A DNA stretch of 64,000 nt, taken from Nocardiopsis listeri NBRC 13360 (GTDB lineage: Bacteria; Actinomycetota; Actinomycetes; Streptosporangiales; Streptosporangiaceae). Of the stretch, positions 34,355 through 47,948 are shown one piece after another. The stretch covers positions 1-64,000 of the forward strand of contig NZ_BCSH01000011.1 of NCBI RefSeq assembly GCF_001570765.1, written 5' to 3'. Within the stretch, counting starts at the first letter, position 1, and the number at the start of each line of letters is the position of its first letter. The notes under the pieces are model-generated. The model was not told the DNA's origin, did not search any database, and worked only from the letters and a program-made list of their open reading frames with translations. A program made the position numbers and the translations under genes.

Positions 34355-36322
34355 TCAGCGCCGCGCTGGAGGTCCCGAACAGATCCGTCGCGCCCGTGCC
34401 AGGTCCTGGTCCATCATCCGCAGGCCCCGGTCGTAGTGCTGTCGCGCGGAGGAGTTCCGCTTTCGCAGGTCCTGACCTTGTGAGTGGAAACGGAACTCCA
34501 TGATCGCCCAACCCACCAGCATCAGCACGAACGCTCCGAACGCCAGGGTCCCGAGGGCGATGGCGGATCCCACATTCGTGGCGGCCCCCGACACGCAGGA
34601 GACCAGGGAGAACGTCAGCGCCAACGACACGATCCACAGCATGCCCCAACGGGCCGCCTTGCGCTCCTCCTTCCCCGGGGAGGTGGCCCGGTGCGCGGCG
34701 AGTTCGCTCTCCCAGCGGTGCCGTTCGGCGGCCAGGGCCGCCACGGTGTTGGAGGAGCCGTGGACGGCGGCGCCCACCCCGGCACGCTCCGCGCCCGTGC
34801 TCGCCATCACCCGGTTCCAGAGGATTCCGAACCACTCACGGGCCCAGGGGCTCGTCCCGGGATCCGGGGCGCTCAGCGCCGTGGGGTGCAACAGGAAGAC
34901 CAGGACCAGCGCGGGATCGACCTGGGAGCGAAGACTCCCCCAGCCGATGAGGTTCTCGGTGAGTTCACGAAGGACGCCCGTACCCGCCCGTTCGGCCCGG
35001 GCCAGCTCCTCGGCCAGCGAACCCAGCCGGGCGGATTCCTCTCCCTCGTGCCGTGCCATGATCCGCAGCGTCTCGGGGCGGGCGAGCAGGAGGAGTTCGT
35101 TGTCGACCGGGTCGCCGGTGGCCAGGGGTCGAGGGTCGTGGAAGAGCCCGGATAGTCCGACGATGGACGCGTCGTGGTCGCGGAAGCGGGGCGGAAGCGC
35201 CGGGTTCGCCTCCGCGATGAAGGTGGCCAGCGCGAGGTTGACGTCGAGCATCTCGCGGCGGAACAGGGCACGGTCGACCTTGGTGTCGCCCAGGTCCCGC
35301 ATCAGCCAGGAGCCCAGGGCCTCGAACTCCCCGGGGTCGGCGAAGATCCGCAGCGCGTCCGGCCACCGTCGTTGGAAGGCGGCGGCCAGGTCCTCCACGT
35401 TCGTGAAGCGGGCGCCGGCGAAGTGGTAGGGGGTCACCTGCGTACCGGTCGCGTGGGCGAGGGGCGGGCCTGGGGCGTCCTTGGGCCACCCCTCCGCCGG
35501 AGTGGCCCGGCCGGGGGAGGTGCCCTCCACCAGGTGTCGCAGCAGGGTCCGCGCGTCGGGACGGTCTCCGGGTCTCTTGGCCAGACAGGCCAGGATGGTC
35601 TCCCGCAGCGGCCCGGACAGGTCACCGGTGTCGGGCTCCCCGCCCAGGACCCGGGCGATGCGGGCGGCCTGGCTGGGCCCGGGGAACGCGTCCTTTCCGG
35701 TGCCGGCGAACACCATCACCGCGGCCCAGGAGAACACGTCCACCGAGGTACCGATGCGCATGCCCTCCAGCTGTTCGGGGGCCATGTACCCGACCGTCCC
35801 GACGATGCCGCTGGCGGTCACCGACGTGGCCTCGATGGCCCGCGCGATACCGAAGTCGATCACCCGGGGGCCGTCCGACCCCAGCATGATGTTGTCCGGT
35901 TTCAGGTCCCGGTGCACCACACCCGCGGAGTGGATCGCCGCGAGCGCCGTCGCCGTGGACACCGCCAACCGGTGCATGTCGATACCGGTTCGGGGACCGT
36001 CCTCGGAGACCGCCCATTGCAGGGTGGGGCCGTCGATGTACTCGGTGGCGATCCAGGGTCGGTCCGCGTCGGGGGCGGCGTCGAGGATCTCGGCGACGTA
36101 GGAGCCACCGACGCTGCGCGCCTGCTCCACCTCCGCCGCGAAGCGCCGCCGCATCTCCTGGTCGCCGGACCAGGTCGCGTGCAACAGTTTGACCGCCGCA
36201 CGGGTCCCGTCCTCCGCCTCGCCGAGGAAGACCTCGCCGAATCCTCCTCTGCCCAGCCGTTTGACCAGCCGGTATCGGCCGACCGTATGTCCGGGGTCGA
36301 CCTTCTCCGTGGCCTCGCTCAC
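34355..36322 (-). CDS. Membrane Ser/Thr protein kinase (paralog A)
   Basis: A 655-residue Hanks-type kinase. The kinase domain spans about 14-275, with glycine loop GRGGFGEV, AVKLL lysine, HRDLKPDN catalytic loop, DFG, and APEQLEG. After a short linker comes a region of about 300 residues beginning PYHFAGARFTNVEDLAAAF, with LGSWLMRDLGDTKVDRALFRRE; this is also found in the next kinase and is not a domain I can name. Two transmembrane helices lie near the C-terminus (about 560-620), followed by a basic tail ending DLARARRIC. The GTG start (36322) has AGAGG upstream. It lies 53 bases after paralog B on the same strand, so they are likely co-transcribed. It lacks PASTA sensor repeats. Confidence 0.88.
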   Translation of the reverse strand: MSEATEKVDPGHTVGRYRLVKRLGRGGFGEVFLGEAEDGTRAAVKLLHATWSGDQEMRRRFAAEVEQARSVGGSYVAEILDAAPDADRPWIATEYIDGPTLQWAVSEDGPRTGIDMHRLAVSTATALAAIHSAGVVHRDLKPDNIMLGSDGPRVIDFGIARAIEATSVTASGIVGTVGYMAPEQLEGMRIGTSVDVFSWAAVMVFAGTGKDAFPGPSQAARIARVLGGEPDTGDLSGPLRETILACLAKRPGDRPDARTLLRHLVEGTSPGRATPAEGWPKDAPGPPLAHATGTQVTPYHFAGARFTNVEDLAAAFQRRWPDALRIFADPGEFEALGSWLMRDLGDTKVDRALFRREMLDVNLALATFIAEANPALPPRFRDHDASIVGLSGLFHDPRPLATGDPVDNELLLLARPETLRIMARHEGEESARLGSLAEELARAERAGTGVLRELTENLIGWGSLRSQVDPALVLVFLLHPTALSAPDPGTSPWAREWFGILWNRVMASTGAERAGVGAAVHGSSNTVAALAAERHRWESELAAHRATSPGKEERKAARWGMLWIVSLALTFSLVSCVSGAATNVGSAIALGTLAFGAFVLMLVGWAIMEFRFHSQGQDLRKRNSSARQHYDRGLRMMDQDLARARRICSGPPARR

Positions 36323-36375
36323 GAAGCAGCCTCTCTTGGGTCGTTCGTTACGGTACGGGTGGCCGACACGATGGG

Positions 36376-38613
<2,238 letters not shown>

Positions 38614-38745
38614 AGCCTGCCCCGTCTCTTGCTCGTCATGTCTCCCACGGGCCCCGTGGGGCCTCCCCCCGACAGGGTGTCACAGGGATGGGACCGCCCA
38701 GGCCCCATCCGGGTTCCCCCCGGGGTCCGAATCGATGTCGGGACG

Positions 38746-40053
38746 TTATCTTCGCCCGGCGTGGTCACCACGCAGGACCCGTTCCACCAGGTCGTCGCGC
38801 AACGCCCCATAACCTGTGGCCGCCCACACACTCTCCTCAGCGGGCACCTCGTAGTAGGGCACCTTCCGCCCCCGGTACCGGGCGGCCAACACCGTGGGTC
38901 GGATCCGGTCCCGGACCGCCTTGGCGCACACGGCGCACAGGGGCACCCGGATGTCAGCGGACCCACCGAACTCTCGCCAACGCGTCACCTTGACGTCGGT
39001 CCCGTGCAGCGGGTTCGCGTAACAGTGCGAACGCGTACGTGCCGAGCCCCGTCTCTGGGCGGGGAGCAGGGCGCGGGCCATGTGGTCCTCCGCCATGTCC
39101 AACAGCACGAGCACTCCGGCGATGTCCTCCGTCGCCCCTTCCTCGGGAAGCCCGTCGAAGACGTTCCGGGCGGCCGCGTGCGCGTCCAGGGCCCGGCCCA
39201 GCGCCTCGGTCGCCCCGGAGTCGTCGGGCGCTGTCCGGGCCGAACCCACGCGTTCGCCGAGCTCCACGAGTTCACGTTCGGCCTTGCGCACCAACTCGCC
39301 CCGACGGGCCAGGTCGGCGTTGTCGAAGGCGGCGTGCTGGGGCACGGTGGGCACGGCGCGGGGCCTGCGCCACCGGTACACCCCGAACCCTAGACCGACC
39401 AGGGCGAGCACGGCCACGAGCCAGGGCAGGATCGTGACCAACGTGTACCCCCACGGACCGAGGGAGTGGACCCAGTCGATCGGTCCCTTCTCCTGGGACT
39501 CCACCGCCTCGTCGTAGAGCGCCTTCGGGTCCTTGGACAAGGCGATCTCCACCGACCGTTCCAACTTGTCCACGGCCGGGGAGTCGTACTCGAACTCGTA
39601 GGAGACGGTGAGAGCGGAGTAGAAGGCCCGCGAACCGGACTCGTCGTTTCCCGTGCCGAAGTCGTGGCCCGAGACGCTCCTGCCGTCCAACACCAGGTAG
39701 TGCGCCTCACCGCCGATCCGGTCGTGCACCGCCGCGACCATCTGGTCGGCCTGACCGGACCAGTCTCCGCCCTCGATCAGCGGCACGGCCAGCACCCGGA
39801 GCGGCACGTCCGAACCCTCGATCCGCTCCTCCAGCGCGTCCGCCCGTTCCTCGGGCAGGGCGGAGGAGAAGGAGGGATCGACGTGGACCGGGGACTCCTC
39901 CAGTTCGGCCACGATCCGTTCGGTCGGGCTCACCGTCTCCGTCTCGGTGTCGGCGGTGGCGGTCCCGGGGAAGGCGGTCGCGAAGAACACGGTCGAGAGC
40001 GCGGCGGCGACCGCGACCGGACGGGTCCTCACCTTTCGGTGGTCAGTGGACAT
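38746..40053 (-). CDS. Secreted-domain membrane protein with C-terminal cysteine motif (paralog 1, unrecognised)
   Basis: A 435-residue protein with an N-terminal signal sequence (about 1-35), an extracytoplasmic domain of about 170 residues (LRVLAVPLIEGGDWSGQADQ, HYLVLDGRSVSGHDFG), a transmembrane helix (TLVTILPWLVAVLALVGLGF, about 208-228) and a cytoplasmic part. The extracytoplasmic part loosely resembles TPM-type domains. The cytoplasmic part has a helical stretch and ends with CYANPLHG ... PLCAVCAKAV, a likely zinc or redox cysteine cluster also found in the upstream neighbour. Function unknown. The ATG follows AAGGAG and overlaps the end of the upstream gene by 11 bases, so they are coupled. 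Confidence 0.72.
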   Translation of the reverse strand: MSTDHRKVRTRPVAVAAALSTVFFATAFPGTATADTETETVSPTERIVAELEESPVHVDPSFSSALPEERADALEERIEGSDVPLRVLAVPLIEGGDWSGQADQMVAAVHDRIGGEAHYLVLDGRSVSGHDFGTGNDESGSRAFYSALTVSYEFEYDSPAVDKLERSVEIALSKDPKALYDEAVESQEKGPIDWVHSLGPWGYTLVTILPWLVAVLALVGLGFGVYRWRRPRAVPTVPQHAAFDNADLARRGELVRKAERELVELGERVGSARTAPDDSGATEALGRALDAHAAARNVFDGLPEEGATEDIAGVLVLLDMAEDHMARALLPAQRRGSARTRSHCYANPLHGTDVKVTRWREFGGSADIRVPLCAVCAKAVRDRIRPTVLAARYRGRKVPYYEVPAEESVWAATGYGALRDDLVERVLRGDHAGRR

Positions 40054-42100
40054 CGGACTCCTTCAACAGGTCTTCCACGTTGAGCCGGTACTCGGTCCCG
40101 TATCCACCGCGGTTCCACTCCCGGTCCAGTTCCAGGTAGGGGACGCGGCCGCCGCCCGGTCCGGCGACCATGAGGGTGCGGGCGCGCCGCCGGGTCTCCG
40201 TCAGAGTCGAACAGGACAGACAGAGGGGCTGTGGCAGCACCACGTTCCGCTTTCCACCCTTCCCTCGCACGGCCCCTTGGCGGACGGAGGGCCCGTGCAA
40301 GGGATTGACCGCGCACACGGGTTCGTCGGCCCGAGCCGCGATCTCCGGATCCGGATCGAGACGAAGGACGGCCCGATCGGCCAGCACCGTGACCCCTACG
40401 AGGTCGAGTTCGTCCGGGTGCGCGCCCAGGACGGTCAGGGCCGTGTCGGACTCACCCAGTGCCCTGTTCCGTCCGGGGTGATCGACCGGGGCCGTCTGAA
40501 GCGCCTTGGCCATCCGGCGTACCGCGCGGTCGGCACGCGGACGCAGGGCGCGGCCGGGCACGGCGCGCATCCGGCTCGCGAGGCCGTTCCCGCCCCACAC
40601 CACGGCGAGGAGCACCCCGGCGATGACCGGTCCGATCAGGAACAACGACGTGAGGAAATCACCGGAGAAGAACCGGGAGATCCGTGAGGGTTCCGGTCTG
40701 GGGTCGGCCCGGGACTCCACCGTGTAGGGCACCTCCGAGGCCTGGCCCGGGGCGCGCTCCACCTCCTCCTCCACCACGTCCAACAGGCCGTCCAAGGCCT
40801 GGGCCGGGGTGGAGTCGTCCAGGTAACCGGTGACCCCCTCCAGGTGTGTCCAGTCGCGTTCGCCGTCCGCGTAGTCCACGCCGAAGCGGGCCGTTTCCAC
40901 CCGGGTCGAGACCCCGGCCTCACCGAACACGACGACGTAGAACCCGTCCTCGTCCATGACGTTGTGCAGGGCGTGGACGAAGATCTCCCCGTCGCCGCCC
41001 GACTCGTCGTGCGGGTTCATCGGCACCACCGCGACGTGGACGGGGACGTTCTCGGGCAGTCCACGCTCGACGATCCGATCCAGTCCCTCGGTGTCCACCT
41101 GTGCCTGCGGATCCACATAGAAGGGGTCCTCGCGCAGCGCCTCGGCGACACGTTCCAGACGAACGGTATCCACCACGTAGGGTGCCGTCTCCGGCGGCAC
41201 GGGGGCCGCCTTCTCGACGTCCTCGGGCAGGGTCCCCCGGTCGAGGTGGACCAGGGACGCGGCCACGACCACGACGCCGGTGGCGGTGGCCACGACCATG
41301 CCCACCATCAGGGCCCGGTCGCCTCGGAGCCGACCGGTGTGACCGGCCTCGGCGGCCCGTCGACGGCGACCCGAACGCGTCGCCCCGAACGCCAGCGCCA
41401 GGGTGACGGTCGCCCCCACCGTGAGGGCGGTGGCCTCACCGAGTCGTTCCGGCGCGTCGTAGGTCTCCATGCGCAGCGGGCGCAGGTACGACTCCGCCCA
41501 CCAATAGAGCGGCCCGAGTCGCTGCCAGGGCGAACCCCACCTCTCCTCGAACCTCTCATCGAGGTCGGGAGCGACCAGGGTCCGCGCGAAGAGTTCGGCA
41601 CTGGTGTCGATGGGCAGGTAGGTGACGAGGTCCTCCTCGTTCAGGAGCACCCTGTTGGCCCTCTCCACGGGCAGGCCCACCTCCCTGGACACCGCGGTCA
41701 CCTCGGCCGACCCGGGTCGCAGGTAGACGTACAGGCCGGGTCGACCGACCCGGTCCTGTACCGCGGCCAGGAAGTCCATGGGCATGGTGGAGTGCCCGGG
41801 CAGGGCGCCGGCCACGACGTAGTACGGAACGTCCAGCGGGGCGAGCGCCTCGTGCAGGTCCGTCTCCAACTCGTCCAGGTCGTAGAGACCGGCGATCGAG
41901 TCGTCGACGATGACGGCCTCGCCCTCGGGTTCCTCGCTCAGCAGGCCCGCGTAGTACTCGGCGGGCCCTACCCGGTCCTCGAGGGGCCGCTCGGAATCGG
42001 CTTGGGCCGATGAGGCCCCCGACAGCACGAGGATCGCCAGCAAGGGCGCCGAGAGGAACCACGAAGCGCGCCGGGACGCGCTGAGGTGGTGGGGATGCAT
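40043..42100 (-). CDS. Two-module membrane protein with C-terminal cysteine motif (paralog 2, unrecognised)
   Basis: A 685-residue protein that looks like two copies of the neighbour's outer domain. After a signal peptide (about 1-36), the first outer module includes DVPYYVVAGALPGHST. Two helices follow (about 237-262 and 290-312), then a second outer module (FYVDPQAQVDTEGLDRIVER, HVAVVPMNPHDESG), a third helix (LFLIGPVIAGVLLAVVWGG, about 515-535) and a cytoplasmic tail. The tail has CAVNPLHG, about 22 residues, then PLCLSC, matching CYANPLHG/PLCAVC in the downstream protein. Such C-x3-PLHG / PLC-x2-C pairs suggest a metal site. ATG 42100 with GGAAGA upstream is chosen. Role unknown; an envelope function is likely from topology. 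Confidence 0.7.
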   Translation of the reverse strand: MHPHHLSASRRASWFLSAPLLAILVLSGASSAQADSERPLEDRVGPAEYYAGLLSEEPEGEAVIVDDSIAGLYDLDELETDLHEALAPLDVPYYVVAGALPGHSTMPMDFLAAVQDRVGRPGLYVYLRPGSAEVTAVSREVGLPVERANRVLLNEEDLVTYLPIDTSAELFARTLVAPDLDERFEERWGSPWQRLGPLYWWAESYLRPLRMETYDAPERLGEATALTVGATVTLALAFGATRSGRRRRAAEAGHTGRLRGDRALMVGMVVATATGVVVVAASLVHLDRGTLPEDVEKAAPVPPETAPYVVDTVRLERVAEALREDPFYVDPQAQVDTEGLDRIVERGLPENVPVHVAVVPMNPHDESGGDGEIFVHALHNVMDEDGFYVVVFGEAGVSTRVETARFGVDYADGERDWTHLEGVTGYLDDSTPAQALDGLLDVVEEEVERAPGQASEVPYTVESRADPRPEPSRISRFFSGDFLTSLFLIGPVIAGVLLAVVWGGNGLASRMRAVPGRALRPRADRAVRRMAKALQTAPVDHPGRNRALGESDTALTVLGAHPDELDLVGVTVLADRAVLRLDPDPEIAARADEPVCAVNPLHGPSVRQGAVRGKGGKRNVVLPQPLCLSCSTLTETRRRARTLMVAGPGGGRVPYLELDREWNRGGYGTEYRLNVEDLLKESDVH

Positions 42101-42299
42101 CCGGTCTTCCTGTCTCGGCTCGCCGCCGGGGATATTCGGGACTCGGGGAACGCGGGGCGCCGGGGACAAGGGGCGGTCGGGGCCGCTCCGCGAGTGGAAC
42201 CGACACGAAGTGAGCATATCCGGACCTCGCGGACCTGCCGAAACGCGGGCTCCTCTTCGCCTGCGGTCACGATCGGGTTCGAGGCTCGGACACGAAGAA

Positions 42300-42332
42300 G
42301 GGCCGCCACCGTCGTGTGGACGGTGGCGGCCC
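42300..42332 (-). terminator. Terminator of the aconitase gene
   Basis: GGGCCGCCACCGTC and GACGGTGGCGGCCC form a perfect 14-bp stem with a 5-base loop, about 50 bases past the aconitase stop. On the minus strand it is followed by CTTCTTC. Confidence 0.8.
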
Positions 42333-42380
42333 GGTGAACCGCGCGTCGTGCCTGTGGGCACGGAGCGGAGCTCGGTGGGA

Positions 42381-45104
<2,724 letters not shown>

Positions 45105-45482
45105 GGTGTATGCCTCCTGATCTCGCCACTTTGTCCCCAGCATCCTGCCGCATGGGAAGGACGCGGGACCTACTGAGGCCGCCCTGACCGAATTCCCCGA
45201 GGGCGGTGGACACGGTCCGGTGCCCTGCCACCCCTGGAATCCTTCAGAGCCGCTTTGACCTGTGACGACGCCACATCGCCACAGGTAGTGCGACCCATCG
45301 GCCGCGGACGCCCCCTCGTTCGGAGCGCGACGTCGAAAAGCGGTCGACCTCACACGCCCGAACCGGGAGCGGGTCGGGGGGAGCCCCGCTATATCTTGAC
45401 GTCAAGGTATCTAACTTGTATCTCGATATCAAGTTATCGGGTGCTCCCCCGGCCCTCACGGGCACCCCCGACGAACGGATCG
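45105..45482 (-). promoter_or_regulatory. acnA promoter region
   Basis: 378 bases separate the acnA start from the LLM gene end, with no convincing gene. The leader is long. The far end holds two tandem palindromic sequences (45391-45436) in a strikingly AT-rich patch. The area near the acnA start shows no clear fold. Confidence 0.5.
45391..45436. promoter_or_regulatory. Tandem CTTG...CAAG palindromes upstream of acnA
   Basis: Box 1, CTTGACGTCAAG (45395-45406), is a perfect 12-bp palindrome. Box 2, TAACTTG...CAAGTTA (45412-45436), has 7-bp perfect arms with a near-symmetric centre. On the minus strand these overlap possible -35 elements (TTGATA, TTGACG). Two similarly built sites side by side suggest binding of a dimeric regulator to an aconitase control region. 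Confidence 0.6.
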
Positions 45483-46418
45483 CTAGTCCAGCCGCGGCGC
45501 CACCGCCGAGGCCACCAACTCCAGGTGGTCCAGGTCGGTCATGTCCAAGACCTGCAGGTAGATCCTCTCCGAACCCACGGCACCGAACCGACCGATCTTG
45601 TCCACCACCTCCTCCGGGCTGCCGGCCAGACCGTTACGACGCAGTTCGTCGGGCTCGCGCCCGATGGCGGCGGCCCGCTCGGCCACCTCCGCGTCGTCAC
45701 GCCCCACGCACAACACCTGGGCCGCCGAGTAGACCATGGGCGTACCGCGTCCGGAGACCCGGACCGCCTCGGTCGTGCGGTCGAAGGCCGCCTCGGTCTC
45801 CTCCAACGAGGCGAACGGAACGTTGTACTCGTCGGCGAACTTGGCCGCCAGACGCGGGGTCCGCTTGAGCCCGGTGCCGCCGATGATCACCGGCGGACGC
45901 GGATCCTGCTGCGGTTTGGGCAGTGCCGGCCCCTCCGCCAGACGGTAGTGCCTGCCCTCGTATCGGAAGGTCTCCCCCACCGAGGTCGTCCACAACCCCG
46001 TGATGATGTCCAACTGTTCCTCGTAGCGGTCGAAGCGCTCACGTGCCGCCGCGGGGAAGGGGATGCCGTAGGCGGCGTGCTCCTGCTCGAACCACCCCGC
46101 GCCGAAGCCGAACTCGACCCGACCACCGCTCATGCGGTCGACCTGGGCGACGGAGATGGCGAGGGGGCCAGGGTGGCGGAAGGTCGCCGCCGTCATGAGG
46201 GTGCCCAGGCGGATACGGGAGGTGTCGCGGGCCAGTCCGGCCAGTGTGATCCAGGCGTCCGTCGGGCCGGGGAGCCCGTTCGGGTGGTCGCCCATGTGGA
46301 GGTAGTGATCGGAACGGAACAGGGCGTCGAACCCCAGGTCCTCGGCGGCCCTGGCGACGGCGAGCTGGTCCTCGTAAGTGGCCCCCTGTTGGGGCTCAAG
46401 GAAGATCCTCAGACGCAT
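45483..46418 (-). CDS. LLM-class F420-dependent oxidoreductase
   Basis: A 311-residue TIM-barrel flavin/F420 enzyme of the luciferase-like superfamily. Visible features: RLRIFLEPQQGATYEDQLAV at the start, GFDALFRSDHYLHMGD, RIRLGTLMTAATFRHPG (the cofactor-binding segment), MSGGRVEFGFGAGWFEQEH, and PPVIIGGTGLKRTPRLAAK (phosphate-binding loop). Such proteins use F420 in actinobacteria, but the substrate is not predictable. The ATG start matches the family N-terminus. It runs toward acnA and is divergent from the sigma factor gene. Confidence 0.86.
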   Translation of the reverse strand: MRLRIFLEPQQGATYEDQLAVARAAEDLGFDALFRSDHYLHMGDHPNGLPGPTDAWITLAGLARDTSRIRLGTLMTAATFRHPGPLAISVAQVDRMSGGRVEFGFGAGWFEQEHAAYGIPFPAAARERFDRYEEQLDIITGLWTTSVGETFRYEGRHYRLAEGPALPKPQQDPRPPVIIGGTGLKRTPRLAAKFADEYNVPFASLEETEAAFDRTTEAVRVSGRGTPMVYSAAQVLCVGRDDAEVAERAAAIGREPDELRRNGLAGSPEEVVDKIGRFGAVGSERIYLQVLDMTDLDHLELVASAVAPRLD

Positions 46419-46499
46419 ACGCCCCAGTTTCTCCCACCCCCGACGCCGATACCGAACCCGCCGCGCGGGTACCTTCGAAAAGGCGTGGTCAGGCCACCG

Positions 46500-46529
46500 G
46501 GATCCACCAGAACCGGATCCACCAGAACC
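46500..46529. repeat. Perfect 15-bp tandem repeat before the ECF sigma gene
   Basis: GGATCCACCAGAACC occurs twice head to tail, ending 31 bases before the proposed sigma start and lying in the 142-base divergent promoter region. It may be a paired regulator site or a replication slippage product. Confidence 0.5.
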
Positions 46530-46560
46530 GTTCCCCCTCCCCATCGCGATAGCCCTTGAC

Positions 46561-47151
46561 GTGAAGTTCCTCCGCCGTGCCCGACAGCGCGCCCCCGAAT
46601 ACGGACCCGACAGCCCCGACCCGGTGCTGTTGTCCGCCGTGGCCGCAGGGGAAACCGACGCCCTGGAGATCCTGCACCGAAGACACGCCCCGTGGTTGCG
46701 TCTTCGTCTGCGTTATCGCTGTTCGGACACCGACCAACTCGACGCCGCGCTCCAGGAGACGTTCCTGGCCGTGTGGCGCAACGCCGGTTCCTTCCGCCCA
46801 CGCCCCGGTGACACCGACGCCGGAGCGTGGCTGTGGACCATCGCGATCCGGCAGCTCATCTCACAGCTGCGCAAACGCGCCAACCGCTGGATCGCCGAGA
46901 CCGAACCCGAACCGTACGAGACCATCGGCGACGCCTCCGCCGAGGACACCGTGCTCCTCAACATCGAGCACGGCCCTCTGGGCGCCGCCCTGCACGAACT
47001 CTCCCCCGAGCTGCGTTCGGCCATCCAGGCGACCGTGCTCGACGGCCTCACCGTCCGCGAGGCCGCGGAGATCCTCCGCATACCCGAGGGAACCGTCAAG
47101 ACACGGGTCATGCGCGCCAAGGCGCGGCTACGGGAGGCACTGACCACATGA
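46561..47151 (+). CDS. ECF-type RNA polymerase sigma factor
   Basis: A 196-residue sigma-70 family group 4 protein. Region 2 covers ALEILHRRHAPWLRLRLRYR to WLWTIAIRQLISQLRKRANR (about 30-105), with the DAALQETFLAVWRNAG core segment. Region 4 is LSPELRSAIQATVLDGLTVR and EAAEILRIPEGTVKTRVMRA (about 145-190), a standard helix-turn-helix. The GTG start has no clear ribosome site, so it could be leaderless or start elsewhere. The stop overlaps the next ATG (ATGA). The following gene encodes a zinc-finger membrane protein, the usual anti-sigma partner, so activity is probably controlled from the membrane. Confidence 0.88.
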   Translation: MKFLRRARQRAPEYGPDSPDPVLLSAVAAGETDALEILHRRHAPWLRLRLRYRCSDTDQLDAALQETFLAVWRNAGSFRPRPGDTDAGAWLWTIAIRQLISQLRKRANRWIAETEPEPYETIGDASAEDTVLLNIEHGPLGAALHELSPELRSAIQATVLDGLTVREAAEILRIPEGTVKTRVMRAKARLREALTT

Positions 47152-47948
47152 GCTGGCACTTGACCCACGACCAACTCCACCGCTACGCGACCCACACCGC
47201 CGACGACGTCACCGCCATGTCCGCGGAGGCCCACCTGACCCACTGCACCCACTGCCGCGACCGACTGCCCACCGACGAGGCCTGGCTGGAACACAGCTGG
47301 GCGAACCTGCTCGACGTCGTGGACCGCCCCCGCCCCTCCCCACTCGAACGCCTGTTGGGCACGCTGGGACTGCGCGAGGGCACCGCCAAGCTGCTGGCGG
47401 CCACACCGGCCCTGTACCGGGCCTGGTTGGTGGCCATGGTGATCGTGCTGGCCACCACCCTGATCCTGGCCCACGAGATCCCGCGCGGCACCCTGCTGTT
47501 CTCCTTCACCGTCCCGGTGATCCCGCTGGCCGGGGTCGCCCTCGCCTACGGACGCGGGGTGGACCCCGCGCACAGCCTGGCCTCGGTCACCCCCTGGGCC
47601 GGACCCCGACTACTGCTCCTGCGCACCTGCGCGGTGCTGGCGCCGGCGTTGACCCTGTGCACGGTGGCGTCCGCGCTGATGCCCTCCGTCGCAACCGCGT
47701 ACGAGGCCGTATTCTGGCTGCTGCCCGCCCTGGCCATGGTCGCCGGCTGCCTGATCCTGGGCCGCTGGCTGCACCTGAGCGTGGCCGGCGGAGTCATCGG
47801 CGGGGGCTGGCTGCTGCTCATGGCCATGTTCGCGCTCATGGAGGGCGCCGACCCGTTCCAACTGTTCTCGCCCCTGGCACAGGCCGGTTGGGCCACCGCC
47901 CTGGCCCTGTTGGCCGCCATCGTCGCGCTGAGGATGAGGACGGCATGA
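47148..47948 (+). CDS. Polytopic membrane protein with zf-HC2 anti-sigma domain
   Basis: A 266-residue protein. The first 60 residues hold the zinc anti-sigma signature (DQLHRYATHTADDV, then AHLTHCTHCRDRL, the H-x3-C-x2-C site). Instead of the usual single helix, it then has about six transmembrane helices (about 85-265), such as LVAMVIVLATTLILAHEI and LAMVAGCLILGRWL. It should hold the sigma factor at the membrane and may also be part of the ABC system made by the next two genes. It overlaps both neighbours by 4 bases. The combination of an anti-sigma finger with a transporter-like membrane part is uncommon. Confidence 0.8.
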   Translation: MSWHLTHDQLHRYATHTADDVTAMSAEAHLTHCTHCRDRLPTDEAWLEHSWANLLDVVDRPRPSPLERLLGTLGLREGTAKLLAATPALYRAWLVAMVIVLATTLILAHEIPRGTLLFSFTVPVIPLAGVALAYGRGVDPAHSLASVTPWAGPRLLLLRTCAVLAPALTLCTVASALMPSVATAYEAVFWLLPALAMVAGCLILGRWLHLSVAGGVIGGGWLLLMAMFALMEGADPFQLFSPLAQAGWATALALLAAIVALRMRTA

